Of a stretch of DNA of 64,000 nt, positions 1 to 12,455 are shown piece after piece. The notes beneath the pieces are model-generated. The model saw only the letters and a program-made list of their open reading frames with translations. It was not told the origin of the DNA and did no database searches. The stretch is from Callorhinus ursinus (lineage: Eukaryota > Chordata > Mammalia > Carnivora > Otariidae). How positions within the stretch are numbered: position 1 is the first letter of the stretch; each line of letters starts with the position of its first letter. The DNA is taken from NCBI RefSeq assembly GCF_003265705.1, contig NW_020312867.1, forward strand, positions 11,197,228 to 11,261,227, read 5' to 3'. The translations under genes were made by a program, and so were the position numbers.

Positions 1-2639
1 CTTCCCCCCGAAGTTAACCCTAAAACAAGGATCCCAATGCAAGTGGAAGAGGGCTGGAAAGTGAAACAGGGAAGGGACAGCAGCCTGTGAAGGAAGCCAG
101 TTACAAGGCAACTCTGATGGACAACATAGCACAAGCCCCCACGCCACCCCAGCAGAGAAGCAAGGGAGCTGGGGTATTTATATACCTTCTCTCATCAGTC
201 GCTGGTTGAGGCCAAGGGAACACAGGAAGGATGCTGACAGTATCTACCACATTGCCCAATATCGTGCGGCTGGAAATGGTAAGATGCCATTCAAACTCCA
301 AATCCAATACTCTGCATTACTGGTTCAGAAATGAGCAGTTGATCAAACACTTAACTGAGTGCCAACTAGGGGGAAATGTGACGCTGGTGAAATAAGCCTA
401 CTTGGCCAAATCACTTTGGATTGAGATGTCCAAGGACAGCACAGGTATCTTTTTGTCAAGTTTTATCAATGGGATGAATAGGAAAAGCCCTTCTATGTCA
501 CTTTGCTCATCTCACGGGAATTAGCCAAGAGCCCTTCCCTGCCCCCTTCTTCGGCGTAAGGTTTCCCTCTCTGAATCAGCCACAGCTGGCTTGGGCAGGA
601 GTCCTGCAGCCTCAAGCTGTCATCCCAAGCAGATACATCAACCTGTGATTATAGGCTCCAGAGTCTGCCTGCCATCCCAGGAATGATCAAAAATGACCCA
701 CTGGACGCCCCGCCGGCTGAGTCTGGAGGATGTCCCTGTTTACTGTGCCCTGCTTCCCCTGTGCCTCCCGCCCTACCCTCTCCCTCCAACTTCACATACC
801 CTCCATGGGAACCCACAAGTACGCCAAAGAACTGAAACCAGCAATCACAGGTCTGCAGGAGCTTACCCCACCTTAAGGACTCACTTAAAAGTCTTCTGGA
901 GATGCAGGGAGGTGTTTAAATAGGACAGTGTGTCATTAGGGTAAATCACTGGACCATATTGTAAGGAGTGGTGGGAGAAACAGGGAGGTGGCAGAAGGGG
1001 ACCGCTGCCCTAGTTTTAGAAACCCAGTGGTAGCAGCTCTTAGCAGCTCTATCTTGAAGTCAAAGACTGGCCGCCCTGTTCTGTTCCGAGCACACTGCTG
1101 AGACCTGCCCAGGTTCTCACCCTGGGGGAGAGAAGGAGACATGGGCAAGTCCCAGTCCCTTTCGCGCACTCCCAGCAGGATTCTCTGGCAGTCGGGTCTC
1201 CCAGTGAGGACACCTCCGGCCCGAGGATCCTAGGGAGTACTGAAGGCAATCATCCGGCCAAGTTCTTTTGTGCCGTGGGCCAGCCATCGGCCCTCCAGCA
1301 GAGGTGCCAGGATGTGCAGTGCTGGGCACCTCTCCAGCCAAGTCTCTTGGCCATTCCTAAGCAGCTCACGCACAGAAGGCAGACACGAAGCTTGGCTCCG
1401 GGGCCCCGGGAAATAGACCAAGAAATCAAAGCAAAACCAGGGGGTGACTGAAAGGTCCCTGGCAGGACAGCGCAGCTGAGAAACGGAAGGCTTGAGGGAT
1501 GGAAAACAGGTGTAGGGCATCTACCACTGCTAAGTGACCTCTAGGAGAACACAACTGGAGAGAGGGCCTGCGGCCCTGAACAGAAGCTGTGTAGAAATGC
1601 AGAGACGGGGGCTCTAGAGCCCCGGGGGCGGGATAAGATCCCCCTCACGAAGATGGGGATCCTGCCACCCGAGGCACAGGTACACACGCCCGGGGCCCAC
1701 GCAGTCAGGTGCAGAGGGCACCCCTTCCCCACCCCACCCCCGCCTTCCCCTGGAGGGGGGCATGCCCAGGGGACCCACCCAGGTCACCTGGCCTCCTTTC
1801 AGCCAGGCTCCCTAAAGATGCCCCTCATTCTAACTGGATTTCAACAGCACAAAAATGATAGCAAGGAACATGGGATACATCTCGGCTCTACCCCAGCGAG
1901 ATCATCCTGTCTCCCGATAGGCCACCCCTGCTCTCCTGTGTTCTGAAAGGGGGGGTCTGGTTGTGAGTCCTGGGCACACAGCCTCCCCAGCCCAGCCCAC
2001 ACTCCCAGGTGCCCACGCGGGCGACATCTCTGGCTCCCTTCCTTCTAGCCAGGGCAAGAACCACCTACCATCCTTCCCAAGCTACCCCACCTCTCCGAGC
2101 TCAGCCACCACGTGAGGCCCTCTTTTAGTGGGCTGCCCGGTCCAGAGGAGAAAGCACAGCTGGTGCCCACACTCACCACCCCACTCCAGGGTCTCTGATC
2201 CCAAGTGGGCACCTCCCAGGCTGACTCCACACTTAGTCCCTGGGACACCGCCTTTGGACACATGTTAAAACAAAACAAAACGAAAAAACACCTCCCCTCA
2301 AAAAGCCCAATCTATCTTAGCCATGAGAAGTGTCTTTAATTCCTCAGACCACCTGCAGAAAAAGTTCCCAGTAAATAAGTGCAGACTGGTAAGTAAAATA
2401 AATCCAACCCCAGATTCCTTCTCCAGAAGGTCTGGAAACAAGGCCCCTGGCTCTGAATCCCAGCTGTTTAAAAGAATCATTGTTTCCAATTCTTTCCTCC
2501 CATTGTACCAAGATCAGCTGGGGCAGGAACAGAGTCCCACTCCAGGATGAATTATTATTTGGCAGCTCCCTGGTTCAAATTTTCATTCATCACATGAAGG
2601 TACTTACTAGAAACCTGGCCCACGCTAGTCACCGCCTCC
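1..2639. other. No recognisable gene; possible first intron of the leftward gene
   Basis: No SINE, LINE or coding similarity was recognised. Short ORFs on both strands have no family resemblance and no consistent codon pattern. If the CpG island at 2640-4300 drives a leftward gene, this stretch would be its first intron. Confidence 0.4.
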
Positions 2640-4300
2640 GTCCTCTGGGAGAACCCGGATTCCCGACACCTGGGAATAAAGTCCGTGCAGCATTGAGAAG
2701 CGCAGCGCTGGGCTCCTGCTGTCACTTTAGTGAGTGGCAGAGGTGTGCGAACAACCCAGGAGCCACAGAGAGCCCCACAGTAAGATGGAGCCCTCCGTCG
2801 CCCTGCCGGGCCACCGCGCTGCTCCGAGCTGTCCCTAGGGTTCTCCCAGTTTAAGAGCTGAATGCAAAGCAGGCGCCCGAAATGCAGAAGTGCCTGTGTC
2901 GCCCAAGGAACCTGCCCCTCTCGGGCGAGAGAGGACGCAAAGCTGAGGTCCCCAACGACCTCGGCGCTAGCTGGGGAGGCGGGCGGGGAGACCGCAACGG
3001 GAAGTGCCACGAGGACCAAGGGCCCCAGCGCCCCCGCGCCCTTCAGAAGGGGCCTCGGGCGCGCCGCCTGCCCCCGCCGGGTGCTGGAACCCGCCTCTGG
3101 GGAACCGACCGTTGGGCAGGGAAGACGGGGACCCGCTTGGGGTCGGGCACTCCCCCACGCTGTCCGGGCCTCCCAGCCCTGCACCTGCTGCCGGGCCCCG
3201 GCTCGCCAGGGAGTCCCGGGAACCCCGGGGATGGGGCGGGGGCGCCTTCCTGTCGCCGCCCTTGGTGCGGAGGGAAGGAAGGACCCCCAGGGGTCGCAGG
3301 GGGAAGACGAGCTTGGAGCCACAACTTTCTCCGGCCAGAGGCTGGGCGCGCAGGGGCTGGCTCCTCCGCGGCCCCTGGGGGCTCCGCACGCCCGGGAACC
3401 CCCGGCGGCCCCGGGAGGAGAGAGGAGACCAGGGCAGGCGAGGACTGAGGCGCTGACCTGGACCAGGCTGGGAACACCGCGGGAAAACTTTCCGCGAAGC
3501 TGAAGGGAGGCCGGGGAGAGAGGACCGGCCCGCGCCCGGCACCTTGCGCCCCACATCCCGCGCCCGGTGCCCCGCGCCCCGAACCTTGCCTGCGTCCAGA
3601 GCCGGATGCATCGCCCGCGGAGTTGGAAGGTGGGGGCGCCTCGGCACGGGGGTGGGGGGGGGCGTTGCTCCAGCCCGAGTCCGGGTCTGCGAGCGGCGGG
3701 CCCGGCTCAAATCCAGCCCCGCAGCGCAGGCGGCGGCCGCGCGATTGGGGGTCGGGCGCCCCGCCCTCCTCGCCTCCCCTCCGCCCCTCCCGCCCTCTCT
3801 CCCGCCCCCCTGCCTTTATCCGTCCCTACCGCGTCCGATCGGCCTCTCTCCCCGTCTTTCTCTAGCTCTCCATCTCTCCCCCGCCCCTCTTCCCTCGCCT
3901 TTCTTCCTCCCCGCGTCTCCCGCCCTCCCTCCTCCCCTCCCCTCCCCTCCTCCTGGGGGGCGGAGCCTCTCCCCTCCCTCCCAGACAATGCTGGGGCTGC
4001 GCGTCCCCTCCTTCCCCTCCTTCCCTTCTTGCGAGTCGGGGCTCGGGCTGCCAGCGCTTCTTCCGGGCTGGGGAGGCGGGGAGGGGGTAGGAGTGCAGGG
4101 GTGGAGAGGATGGACTGGCTCCCCTCACCCCATTCGCCAATGCCCTCTTCAAGCCGGATGGAGTCTTGGCCCAAGTCCCTTGGCTCGCCCCGCACTGTGA
4201 CAGCCACTCCCAGGGAACAGTCACACTGCCTCGCAGAGCCCACCTCGAGCGCCCCGGATTCCCCAGACAGTGTGGGATTCATTTTCTAACACCCCGCCTT
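2640..4300. promoter_or_regulatory. CpG island, probable RASSF2 promoter / first exon
   Basis: About 1.6 kb is very GC-rich and dense in undepleted CpG, with many GC boxes (for example gggggcggagcc near 3957). CCAAT boxes occur on the minus strand at 3744-3748 and on the plus strand at 4137-4141. No TATA box stands out. Long overlapping ORFs on both strands are composition artefacts and resemble no protein. In human 20p13 the gene lying 3' of SLC23A2, about 30 kb away and on the same strand, is RASSF2, and its 5' end is a CpG island. The spacing here (about 30 kb) agrees. I therefore infer leftward transcription from this island, with first exons that may be non-coding. I could not recognise any RASSF2 coding exon in 1-2640, so the gene name is unproven. 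Confidence 0.6.
3766..4040. repeat. Polypyrimidine/polypurine tract inside the CpG island
   Basis: The plus strand is almost wholly C and T here, with many CCCTCC and CCCCTCC units; the minus strand is correspondingly G-rich with repeated runs of three to five G. Such mirror-like tracts can form triplex or G-quadruplex structures and bind Sp/KLF and MAZ factors. The tract is interrupted by short CG-containing segments (for example ccgcgtccgatcgg). Confidence 0.7.
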
Positions 4301-5285
4301 ATTCCAAAAGGGGTTTGAGCTGAGCGCGGGCTAAGCAAGCCCCCTTCGACAGGCGGGTGGGCAGACGTTACCGTGAGTGAAGGAGGCCAAGTTTCTTTGT
4401 CCACCTCTCACCTCCCTCTCTCATCCATCCCTGGACGGAGGACTCTCAGTGCAGAGGAAGGCTTAGAGCACCCGAGCTGCGGGGCCCCTTATCTATTTCC
4501 TTCCTCTTATCACAACCCCCCCCCCCCACCAAATACATGCCGCAACCCTGCAGGGTGAGTCTCCCTGTGTCTAAAAGGAAGGGAGCCTAATGGTTAATGG
4601 GTAGCCAACCCCCAGGGTACAGCCGGCTCTGCTCATCCCTCCTAAAAGCCAAACATTCTTTACTAAATTCATTGTTTGGATCTTGGAATGTGTCTCCCTT
4701 AGAAACAATGTTATAAATGGTGATGTGCTTCCCAGCCCAGCCACAAAAGCCTTTGAACCCAAAATGCAGCTGTAGGGTGGTGCTGCAAACTGTGTCAGCT
4801 ACCCTGGAACAAGAAGACCACTGATCGGCGTTTTGTGTAGAAAAAAAAAATTATCTACTTGTACTTTCCCCTTGACCTATAAACACAAAGCTCTCCCATT
4901 AATATTCTCCCCTACCCCTCAGCCACTACTCTGTATTGGTAAGCTTCTTTCCTTTGCAGGTAACATGAACACCATCAGGGGACTGTGTTCTGAGGACATG
5001 GTGTTTTCTCTAGGACCTCAGGTCAGAACTGCAGGGAGAGCTCAGTAAGAGGCACATCCAGAGCCTGGAGGGCTTCCAGGAACCCAGGAAGTCTTCTCTG
5101 AGAGGCCAGCCTTGCGAGCTGGAATCCCTTAGTCGCTACTCCAATCTCCCGAGAGAAGCTCATTGGCCCAGCTCGGGTCAGGTGACCATCCTATGACCAA
5201 TCAGCTGAGGTGGGTGACTCCTCTTGGGCAAACTGCGGGCAGGAATCCTGCCCTTAGGCGCTGTTTAAAACACAATCCAGGCCTT
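4301..5285. other. Unique-looking sequence to the right of the CpG island
   Basis: GC content falls off from the island. There is a C run at about 4517-4528 and nothing else recognisable. It may include upstream promoter sequence of the leftward gene. Confidence 0.4.
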
Positions 5286-5492
5286 GGGGCCCCTGTTTGG
5301 CTCAGTGGGTTAAGCATCAGACTCTTGGTTTCTGCTGAGGTCACGATCTCAGGATCCTGGGATCAAGCCCCGGTTGTGTTCCGCACTCCTCTGGGAATGT
5401 GCAGGAGATTTTCTCTCTCTTCCTCTGCCCACCCCCACTCTCTCTCGCTTTCTGTGTAAAATCTTTAAAAAAAAAAAAAAACAAAACAAAAC
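5286..5492 (+). mobile_element. CAN-SINE, diverged
   Basis: The head is ggggcccctgtttggctcag and the body is recognisable through gatcctgggatcaagcccc, a tRNA-like B box. It ends in a CT-rich part and an A-rich tail (a14, then caaaa units). Divergence suggests an older copy. Confidence 0.9.
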
Positions 5493-5800
5493 AGAATTCA
5501 TTCCCTTCTACTTATATTTTCCATCTTGCTGAATAAATTGATTAATTCAAGGTACCAGAAAACATCTTTCTTTTCATCAATTTCCCCATACAGAAGCCAC
5601 AGAAGAGAAAGGAAAAGGTTCTTATCCTTCCAGGGAGTGTAGGGATGATACATCTGTACAGATTTAATGCTTCGCAAATATTAAACTGATACATGAAAGC
5701 CCACCCTCAAAACGATCTTTTCTTGCCACCGTCCCCCCCTGGGGACTGGCCCGAGAGGCACATGGCTCCAGGGAAGCAGCAGATAACCATTGTCTAGAAC

Positions 5801-6238
5801 CAGTTCTCCAAGAGAAACATAGTGCAAGCCATGGGCGCAATTACAATTTTCTAGCTACATTAAAAAAAAAAAAAGCCAAGTGAAATTAATTTTAATATAT
5901 TTTATTTAACCCAATATATTCAAAATATTACCATTTCAACATGTAAACAATATAAAGACATTACTCATGAGGTATTTTGCATTCTAGTGGTGTACTAAGG
6001 CTGAAATTGGGTGTGTATTTCCACTTCAGCACATCTCAATTCGGACGTTAAATTTTCATCACAAACACTTGATCTGCATTTAGGCTTTATAAAATTTCTA
6101 TCTGAAAAAGTCGAGTCACATACCCAAGTTGTTCCAGACACACTCTAAAGTTACCCAATAACTGAACTGAGTATATCAGTTTTTACATTTAAATTGTACA
6201 CCCATGTGGCTTGTGGCTACCATATTGGGACAGTGCAA
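5801..6238 (+). mobile_element. hAT-Charlie-like DNA transposon relic
   Basis: The left end (agttctccaagagaaacata) and right end (catattgggacagtgc) resemble the inverted ends of the MER5/MER1 group. The AT-rich interior (gaaattaattttaatatatt) matches my memory of a Charlie-type element. Non-autonomous and inactive. Confidence 0.6.
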
Positions 6239-8189
6239 ATTTAGAGAGCCAGGAAGCCACTGACTGACTCAGAGTCTCAAAATCGACTTCCCTCATCTCT
6301 TTAGCAAAGCTAGTGGCAGGAATGTCAAGCATGGCCAGAGAGAAAATGATTTTCCAAATTCCTTATGTCTCCACAGAACATCGCAAGAGGCAGGCTTTGC
6401 CACTAGATCAGAGTTCTACCACACGCCTGGGGAGAAGGAAGGTATGCAGGGAAGAAATGGAGGCCCAAAGCCCACTCTTAGGTTCCCAGTGGATTCTAGG
6501 AGAAGAGAGGAAGAAGCAGGAGACAGACAGACAGTCGGAAGGAAAGGTTGCATCCTCCCTGATTGTGACCTTTGACCAGAGTGAGGAGGCATGTCACTGG
6601 GTTAAGGGAAGTTCTGAGGAGATTGCCACGTGGGCTGCCTACCTCCTTCTCCCCTGTTCTCGGGAACTGACCTAGGAGAGGGGGCCGCCTCTTTAAAGTC
6701 AACTTAGTGGACCACCATGGTTATACAGAGATAGGGCCTGGATTTAGTTTCTGGAGTCACCTGTAAGTGCTGTGTGGCACAGACATGATGCAGAAGTTCC
6801 CACCTGCTCCCCAGGACCAGGGGCCTCAGAAGGAGGCTAACTTGTGAGTCCCAGGGTTTTCCATGGGAACTGTCTTAGTCTGAGTTCTCTCAAAAACAGA
6901 ACCTGAGATAAGGACTTGGGTGCCTCCCTTACTTGGAGTTGATCCCAGAAAGCAAAGAAGTGAGACAGGCCTGGAGGAGAAGCTAATAAAGGGTGTACAA
7001 CGGGGGCTCCGTTCCTCTGGGGTCCCTTTGAGGAACTGTGTGAAACATGCCTCAGAACTGTCCTCTCTGAAGGTCAGGGGGCTGGGGCATTTATCTCATC
7101 CCAGTTGAGGATGACTCCCAGGAAAGCTTACTTCTTCTTACTTCCTGGTTGTGTGGACTTCTTTGGCCTCAAGGAAACATCTGAGGCAGAAAAGCAGGAG
7201 CCACTGCCTTTGTCACTGGAGGTGTGATGAGTCGTTGTGCATGAAGCTGTCCACCACAGCTCTGCCGGGGTGAGGGGGGCTGAGGGGGTGTGACACAGAA
7301 CACACAAATCATCTGCTCTAAGACCCAGCGTGGAGAGGGGCAAGCGGACCCTGGAGGCTAGGTCAGGGGCTGACAGGAGGACGTGACGGGGACTCCAAGG
7401 GAACACTGGTGAGAGAACATTGGTTAACGTCTTCGTCGGGGAAGTCAGGGAGCACTGCAGAACTCTGAAGGAGAAGGGAGCACCCAGTCCATGAGGTACA
7501 CAAGCCACAGGCATCAGCGGTCAAACACTCAGGAGTGGGGCCATCACCCCTCAGCGTTCTGCTTTCCAGGGATGATCCAGAGCAGACTTTCTGCAGGGAG
7601 GCCCAGGGAAGACCCAGAGGCATCATCTCACATTCCACCACAGGAAGAACTGGGGAAGTCTCTAAGGAGACCAGAGAGACTGTTTGGATTATTGCCTCAG
7701 ACTCCATTTTTTTCCATCTGCTATCCAGGAGGTAAGAATCTACAAAAGAATATCTAATGAGTTGTAGAGAAAGAAGACTAAGGGAGGTCTGCCACTGGGC
7801 CCCAAATATATCTGGACTTGTCTGGCACACTAGCATGGTGGGCTGGCTGGAAATCTATTTGCTTGGGAGGCAAAAAAAGTCCTCCTGGGAGATCATTTTC
7901 ATTCCAAGAAAAGAAGAAACCATGTTTGGTTTGGTCCAGTAACAGAGTTTTAGTTGCCGGAAGGAAGATGAAATTGTCCCTCAACTCTGCCCCCAACTTG
8001 GCCCTCCGGACACACCAGGGATCCTAGGAAGGTAGAAGCTCTATGTTACAACTCAAAGAACTGTTTCATAAACTGCAGGGAGACTCTGGGGTCCAAGCAG
8101 CTATGCACGGGGGACCCTCCTGCTAAGTAACACTTGAGAGACCTACACTCCACTCAGCTTCTCCATTTCAAGGGCTTGGTATGTTGACA
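6239..8189. other. Gene-free stretch with an undefined old repeat at about 6880-7110
   Basis: No coding similarity. The part at 6880-7110 (tctcaaaaacagaacctgag, then agaagctaataaaggg and aacatgcctcagaactgtc) shares wording with 18640-18770 and the reverse strand of 20330-20470. These look like copies of one dispersed repeat that I cannot name. Confidence 0.4.
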
Positions 8190-8695
8190 TTACCCAGAAA
8201 GTGGTAGATGGATTACCACAACAGTCACAATTATTCCCCTCCCTGCAAATATTTGGCAGTTCCTCCCACAAAAAGGGGGAGCCTACTTCCCACCTTGAAT
8301 CTGGGTTGACACTGTTGCTTTGGCCAATAGAATGTGGCAGAAGTCACACTGTACCTTTTCAGAGCCTGACATCAAGAAGCCTTGCATTCTTCTCTCTCCA
8401 CTGGAACATTACTCTGCCATGTGAGTAAGCCTGAGCTAGCCTGCTGGAGGGTGAGAGATCTCATGACCCAGAGCCAAAGCAACCCAGCTGTCCCAGCCAA
8501 GGCCCCCCAGACATGTGAAAGATCCAACCAAAATCCATAAAACCCAATTCAGAGTTGACCGCTGATGCATGAAGGAGCCCAGCTAAGTCTAGCCCAGATA
8601 GCCAAACAGTACAAGCATGAGCTAAATACATGGTTGTCATCTTAAGCCACTCAGGTCCGCGTTGTTCCTTATACAGCAGTGGCTGTTAAAGAACT
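8190..8695 (+). mobile_element. LTR-like relic, probably MaLR type
   Basis: The 3' part reads tcatcttaagccactcagg, then ttccttatacagcagtggc, the usual end of mammalian solitary LTRs (taagccact...ttacagcag). The upstream part has the expected loose LTR composition. No internal retroviral genes are present. Confidence 0.45.
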
Positions 8696-8704
8696 TAATA
8701 GGAT

Positions 8705-8872
8705 AAAAAAAAAATGGTAATTCTGGGCAGTGATGGGTGTGCTAACTAACCTTACTGGAGTAATTGTTTTGCAATATACACATACATCAAATCATTGTGC
8801 TGTACACCTTAAACTTACATAATGTTGTATGTCAATTATATCTCAATAAAGCCGGAGGGGAAAACACAAAAA
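8705..8872 (+). mobile_element. L1 3'-end fragment
   Basis: The sequence ggcagtgatgggtgtgctaa, then aatcattgtgctgtacacc, then atgtcaattatatctcaata is the classic old L1 3'UTR end with its terminal tctcaataaa. It carries no coding part. Confidence 0.8.
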
Positions 8873-10779
8873 ATAAAAGCCTTTAATACAAAGGAAGGAA
8901 AAGAACTTAATAAGATAAAGTGGGCATGGCTGACATGACCAGGATATTGGCGGACATGAGTCTGGAGCCTCCCGGATTTGTTTATGAGCTTGTGAGAGAG
9001 GTCTCTGGGAATTCTTCCCCCACAGACACCCCACTTCCAAAACCAGTATGGAAGTATAGCTAGCTGAAGTCTCAGTGAGCTGGCGAAATTTCTATTTATG
9101 GCTGCTAATGTGACCATTTGTTCTCATAAAGTGGAGAGACGTAGGGAAATTTGAGTAACAAAGACTTTGTCACTGAACCCCACAGGTTTATCTTTCATGG
9201 AGAAGGGCTACCTTAATTAAAAGAGTCCACTTTATCCACCACTAAGAAATTTCCGTAGCATCTTAAATATTTATACACTACAGTGTCCGGACTCATCCTT
9301 GGAGATGGGAGGGCGGATTACAGTTCTCACACAGTTGGCACTTAAGTAGGGCTCAGGTGTGCGAGTCTCCAGCCCCAGAGAGGAGACCTACCTTACTGGA
9401 TTTTTCCCTCCTCCACTTCAAGTGCAGCCTGGAGAGGGTGAGAGGGGGAAAAAGGAAAGCGAAGGATTCAAAGTTTATAGCTTAGACTCAGTTCATTTCT
9501 TGCAAATACGCATCTTTTCCCAGTAAGTATTTGATAGAGAGCCGTAAGGCGAAATTCTCTGGGTGGCTACCCGTCTAAACAAAGTGCTTATGAACAGAAT
9601 TTGCTAACTGAACTCTGTTTCAGATTAGATGGGAGATTTCATATAATTTTTCTAGGGATCTATTCAAGTTTCCTTAACCCCAAGGTTACATTCCACCAAA
9701 GCTCCCCCTCGGTTCTTGGGTGTATTGTAGTACTAATTACTTGGTGTGAAAATGTTATCCTGTCATAATGCAATACGCATTCAAAATTACGTTGATAGAT
9801 ATTTACTAGACATCCGTTGATAGATATTTACTAGACAACGTGATAGATGCCACGTTAGGCACGGTGAAATAAAAGAAATATCAGAATCAAGGAGCCAAAA
9901 AAAAAACCTTTAAACAGCATCTAGTCCAACAATGCATTTGCTGGGCTCAGAAACTGAGACTGAGAGAAATCAACTCATGGCACCTTTTGGTTGCAAGAAA
10001 CAAGCCATTTGAGCCAGCCAAAGTAAAGAGAGACTGATTTTAAAAAACAAAAGTTTCTTGCAGAACTCATGGGAAGGAAGTGAGCCAGCACCAGGAGGGG
10101 CTAGACTATGACCTACAGTCTTCTCTCATTCTTGCCCCCCACCTCTCTGTCTCCCTCTTCCCCCTCCCTGCTTCTTGTATTGCCTTCTCTCTTCATATCT
10201 GTTCCAACTTCTCCCCAGATGGCAGTCTTGATCCCAAAGTCTATATGCACTTAGAGATCCTGTGCCCGCCATCAACTCACACAGGCTCTGGGTATCATCA
10301 GCTGTGGCTTGCAGCGGAGGAGGGTGGGCAGGTAAGATTGGTCCGTGATCTCAGAAAAGGAAGAAGTGGGCAGAGGGGAAAAGTGCTTGCTTGGAGTCTC
10401 CATCTGAGTGGTCACATAGTCTGTTCATCTCCCACCTGTTGGTCCTTTCATCTCTGGCAGCCCAGGTCCATGGCCAGGCGGGATGGTCCCTCTCCATGGG
10501 ACCCGGGCCCCAGGCATTCTTGAGAGATCCAGGGTGGTGAGTTCCCTGAATGTGCCCTGCCTTCTCACATCTCCATTAATTGGCTCAAGCATTTCCCTTC
10601 TCCTGGATGCTCTTTCCTCCCCCTCTCTGCTGGACTCTTTCTCCCATTACCCTTGATGTAACCTCCATGAGTGCCCTCCACCCTTCATCTTCCCAACTGA
10701 AACATGCATAAAAGATCAATCATAGCGTGTACTGCATCCCCTAAGTTCCATGGTCCAATTAGAACTCTACTGACATCCC
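8873..10779. other. Gene-free stretch with one small tandem duplication
   Basis: No recognised coding sequence or full repeat. It contains the 23-bp duplicated unit at 9790-9837. Confidence 0.4.
9790..9837. repeat. Two-copy tandem repeat, 25-bp period
   Basis: Two identical 23-bp copies (9790-9812 and 9815-9837), each containing gatagatatttactaga, are separated by two bases. A shortened third start (cgtgatagat) follows. Confidence 0.9.
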
Positions 10780-11062
10780 TTCCTATATTCTGGAGCTACT
10801 CTTGATGACTACTCCGTCTCCAAAACTTAGCTCCAGTGCCACTTCTTTTGGGAAGCCCTCCCTGAGAAGACTTTCCCCACCCACACCATCGCTTCTTCTG
10901 TGTGCTCACAGCAACATTTCAAAATGCATCCACGGTGAGCATCTCCTCAGGTCAACCAGCCCAACGGCCAAGATGGCATCACGTTTATCAGTTTATCAGT
11001 TCATCTCCAACTGCCATACTGTGAGTGCTCAACACATATCTATGAATGAAAGCAATAAAAAA
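10780..11062 (+). mobile_element. L2 LINE 3'-end fragment
   Basis: The run ttctttt/gggaagccctccctgaga, then gtgagtgctcaacacatatc and tatgaatgaa follows the L2 3' end. The copy is diverged and short. Confidence 0.65.
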
Positions 11063-11082
11063 TGAATCCTATCACATTATTT

Positions 11083-11255
11083 GCCACCTTACTTGCCACA
11101 AGCGTTAGCTCATCTAATTCTCATACAACCCTGGTAGGTGGTCTATTATTACCTTCATTCTTACAGAAAAGGAAACTGAGGCAGAGAGTGGCTAAGTAAC
11201 TTGCCCAAGATCATGGCAACAAGAGTCAGAGCGAGGATAGGGACCTAGGCAGTCT
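11083..11255 (+). mobile_element. MIR element
   Basis: The core ggaaactgaggcagagagtg followed by gctaagtaacttgcccaag and the preceding ctcatctaattctcatacaa are diagnostic of MIR. Confidence 0.9.
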
Positions 11256-11820
11256 ATCGAAGGCGTCTCTCAGCCTTTGTGCTTTCTGCCTCCTCAGCAG
11301 CCCGGTCCTGGTCCTGGTCCAGAATGATACCTACTGATCCTCACCCTGCTAGCCTCACATAAAATCTGAAACCAAATGAGGAAACTGAGGTTGGTACACG
11401 TCCTGGGGTGAGAGTACAGAAAGTCAGGTTATTGCTTCTCTGTGATCTCTAAGGGCTGGGTGCTGGAAGCAACAGAAGCATCACCTCAGAAATCTTGGGG
11501 TGAGAACACAATGCCCATCCACTCTTGGAAAACTTGTGAAGTCAGCAGAAGTTGACCTTGCGCCCTGCCCTCACTCCCCTGTCTTCCCTTCCTACCCCAC
11601 AGTCCCATTTTCTCTTTCATTATGGCATAGAAGGCTCTGTCAGCCACTGATTCATTCAACAAACATCCGATAAATAGGAACAATCCCAGAAGTGTTCTCA
11701 ACACTCAGGAGACAAACGCCTGTCAAGTTACTATAGTGTAATGAAAGAAGTAAATAAGAAGTAAATATATATTACCGTTAATACTACTGTTAATATATAT
11801 TACTGTTAGTATTCTATATA

Positions 11821-11862
11821 TTACACACACACACACACACACATGCACACACACACACGTGT
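11821..11862. repeat. (CA)n microsatellite
   Basis: About 20 CA dinucleotides, interrupted once by tgca, preceded by an AT-rich patch (tatatatta). Confidence 0.95.
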
Positions 11863-12130
11863 GTTGTCCAGAGCTTTCCAATGAGCCAGAGAGAGACACC
11901 TTCCTACCACTTGAGAAAGCCTTTGTCTTGGGTAGATAAATTGTGATGAAGATTTTCTCATAAAGTCAATAACTTAATGAAAAAAATCACCTATAAGCAA
12001 TAATTAAAGAAAAGTTATAAGCACACAAGAAAAAAAAATTAGACAAAGGAAAGAGGAGAAATATAAGCTGTAAGGAGTTAGGAAAGAAGTGAAAGAGAAA
12101 AATAAAATCATCACAGAAACGAAGGACCAA

Positions 12131-12347
12131 GGAGCACCTGGGTGGCTCAGTCGTTAAGCGTCTGCCTTCGGCTCAGGTCACGATCCCGGGATCCTGGGAT
12201 CGAGCCCCGCATCGGGCTCCCTCCTCCGTGGGAAGCCTGCTTTGCCCTCTTCCACTCCCCCTGCTTGTGTTCCCTCTCTCGCTGTGTCTCTCTCTGTCAA
12301 ATAAATAAATAAAACCTTTAAAAAGAAAGAAAGAAAGAAAAAGAAAT
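12131..12347 (+). mobile_element. CAN-SINE, young-looking
   Basis: The near-consensus head cacctgggtggctcagtcgt is followed by gatcgagccccgcatcggg and an AAATAAATAAAA tail with GAAA units. The short direct repeat GAAGGACC flanks it at 12121-12128 and 12348-12355. Confidence 0.95.
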
Positions 12348-12455
12348 GAAGGACCCAGAGAAGCACTAAAAAAATAGAAAAAATTCAGCTCCGAACTTCA
12401 AAGATGAGTTCCTGAAAAATGAACACCATAACATGGAGAATAACAGTGAATTTTA

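Noticed and set aside
2555..3710. Long ORFs on both strands in the CpG island (up to about 330 codons)
   Set aside because: They overlap in several frames on both strands, are rich in Pro, Arg, Gly and Ala from base composition alone, and resemble no known protein. Stops are simply scarce in GC-rich DNA.
3567..4289. Pro/Ser-rich ORFs of about 200-240 codons near the island
   Set aside because: They read through the CCCTCC tract and have no domain, and antisense ORFs of similar length exist at the same place.
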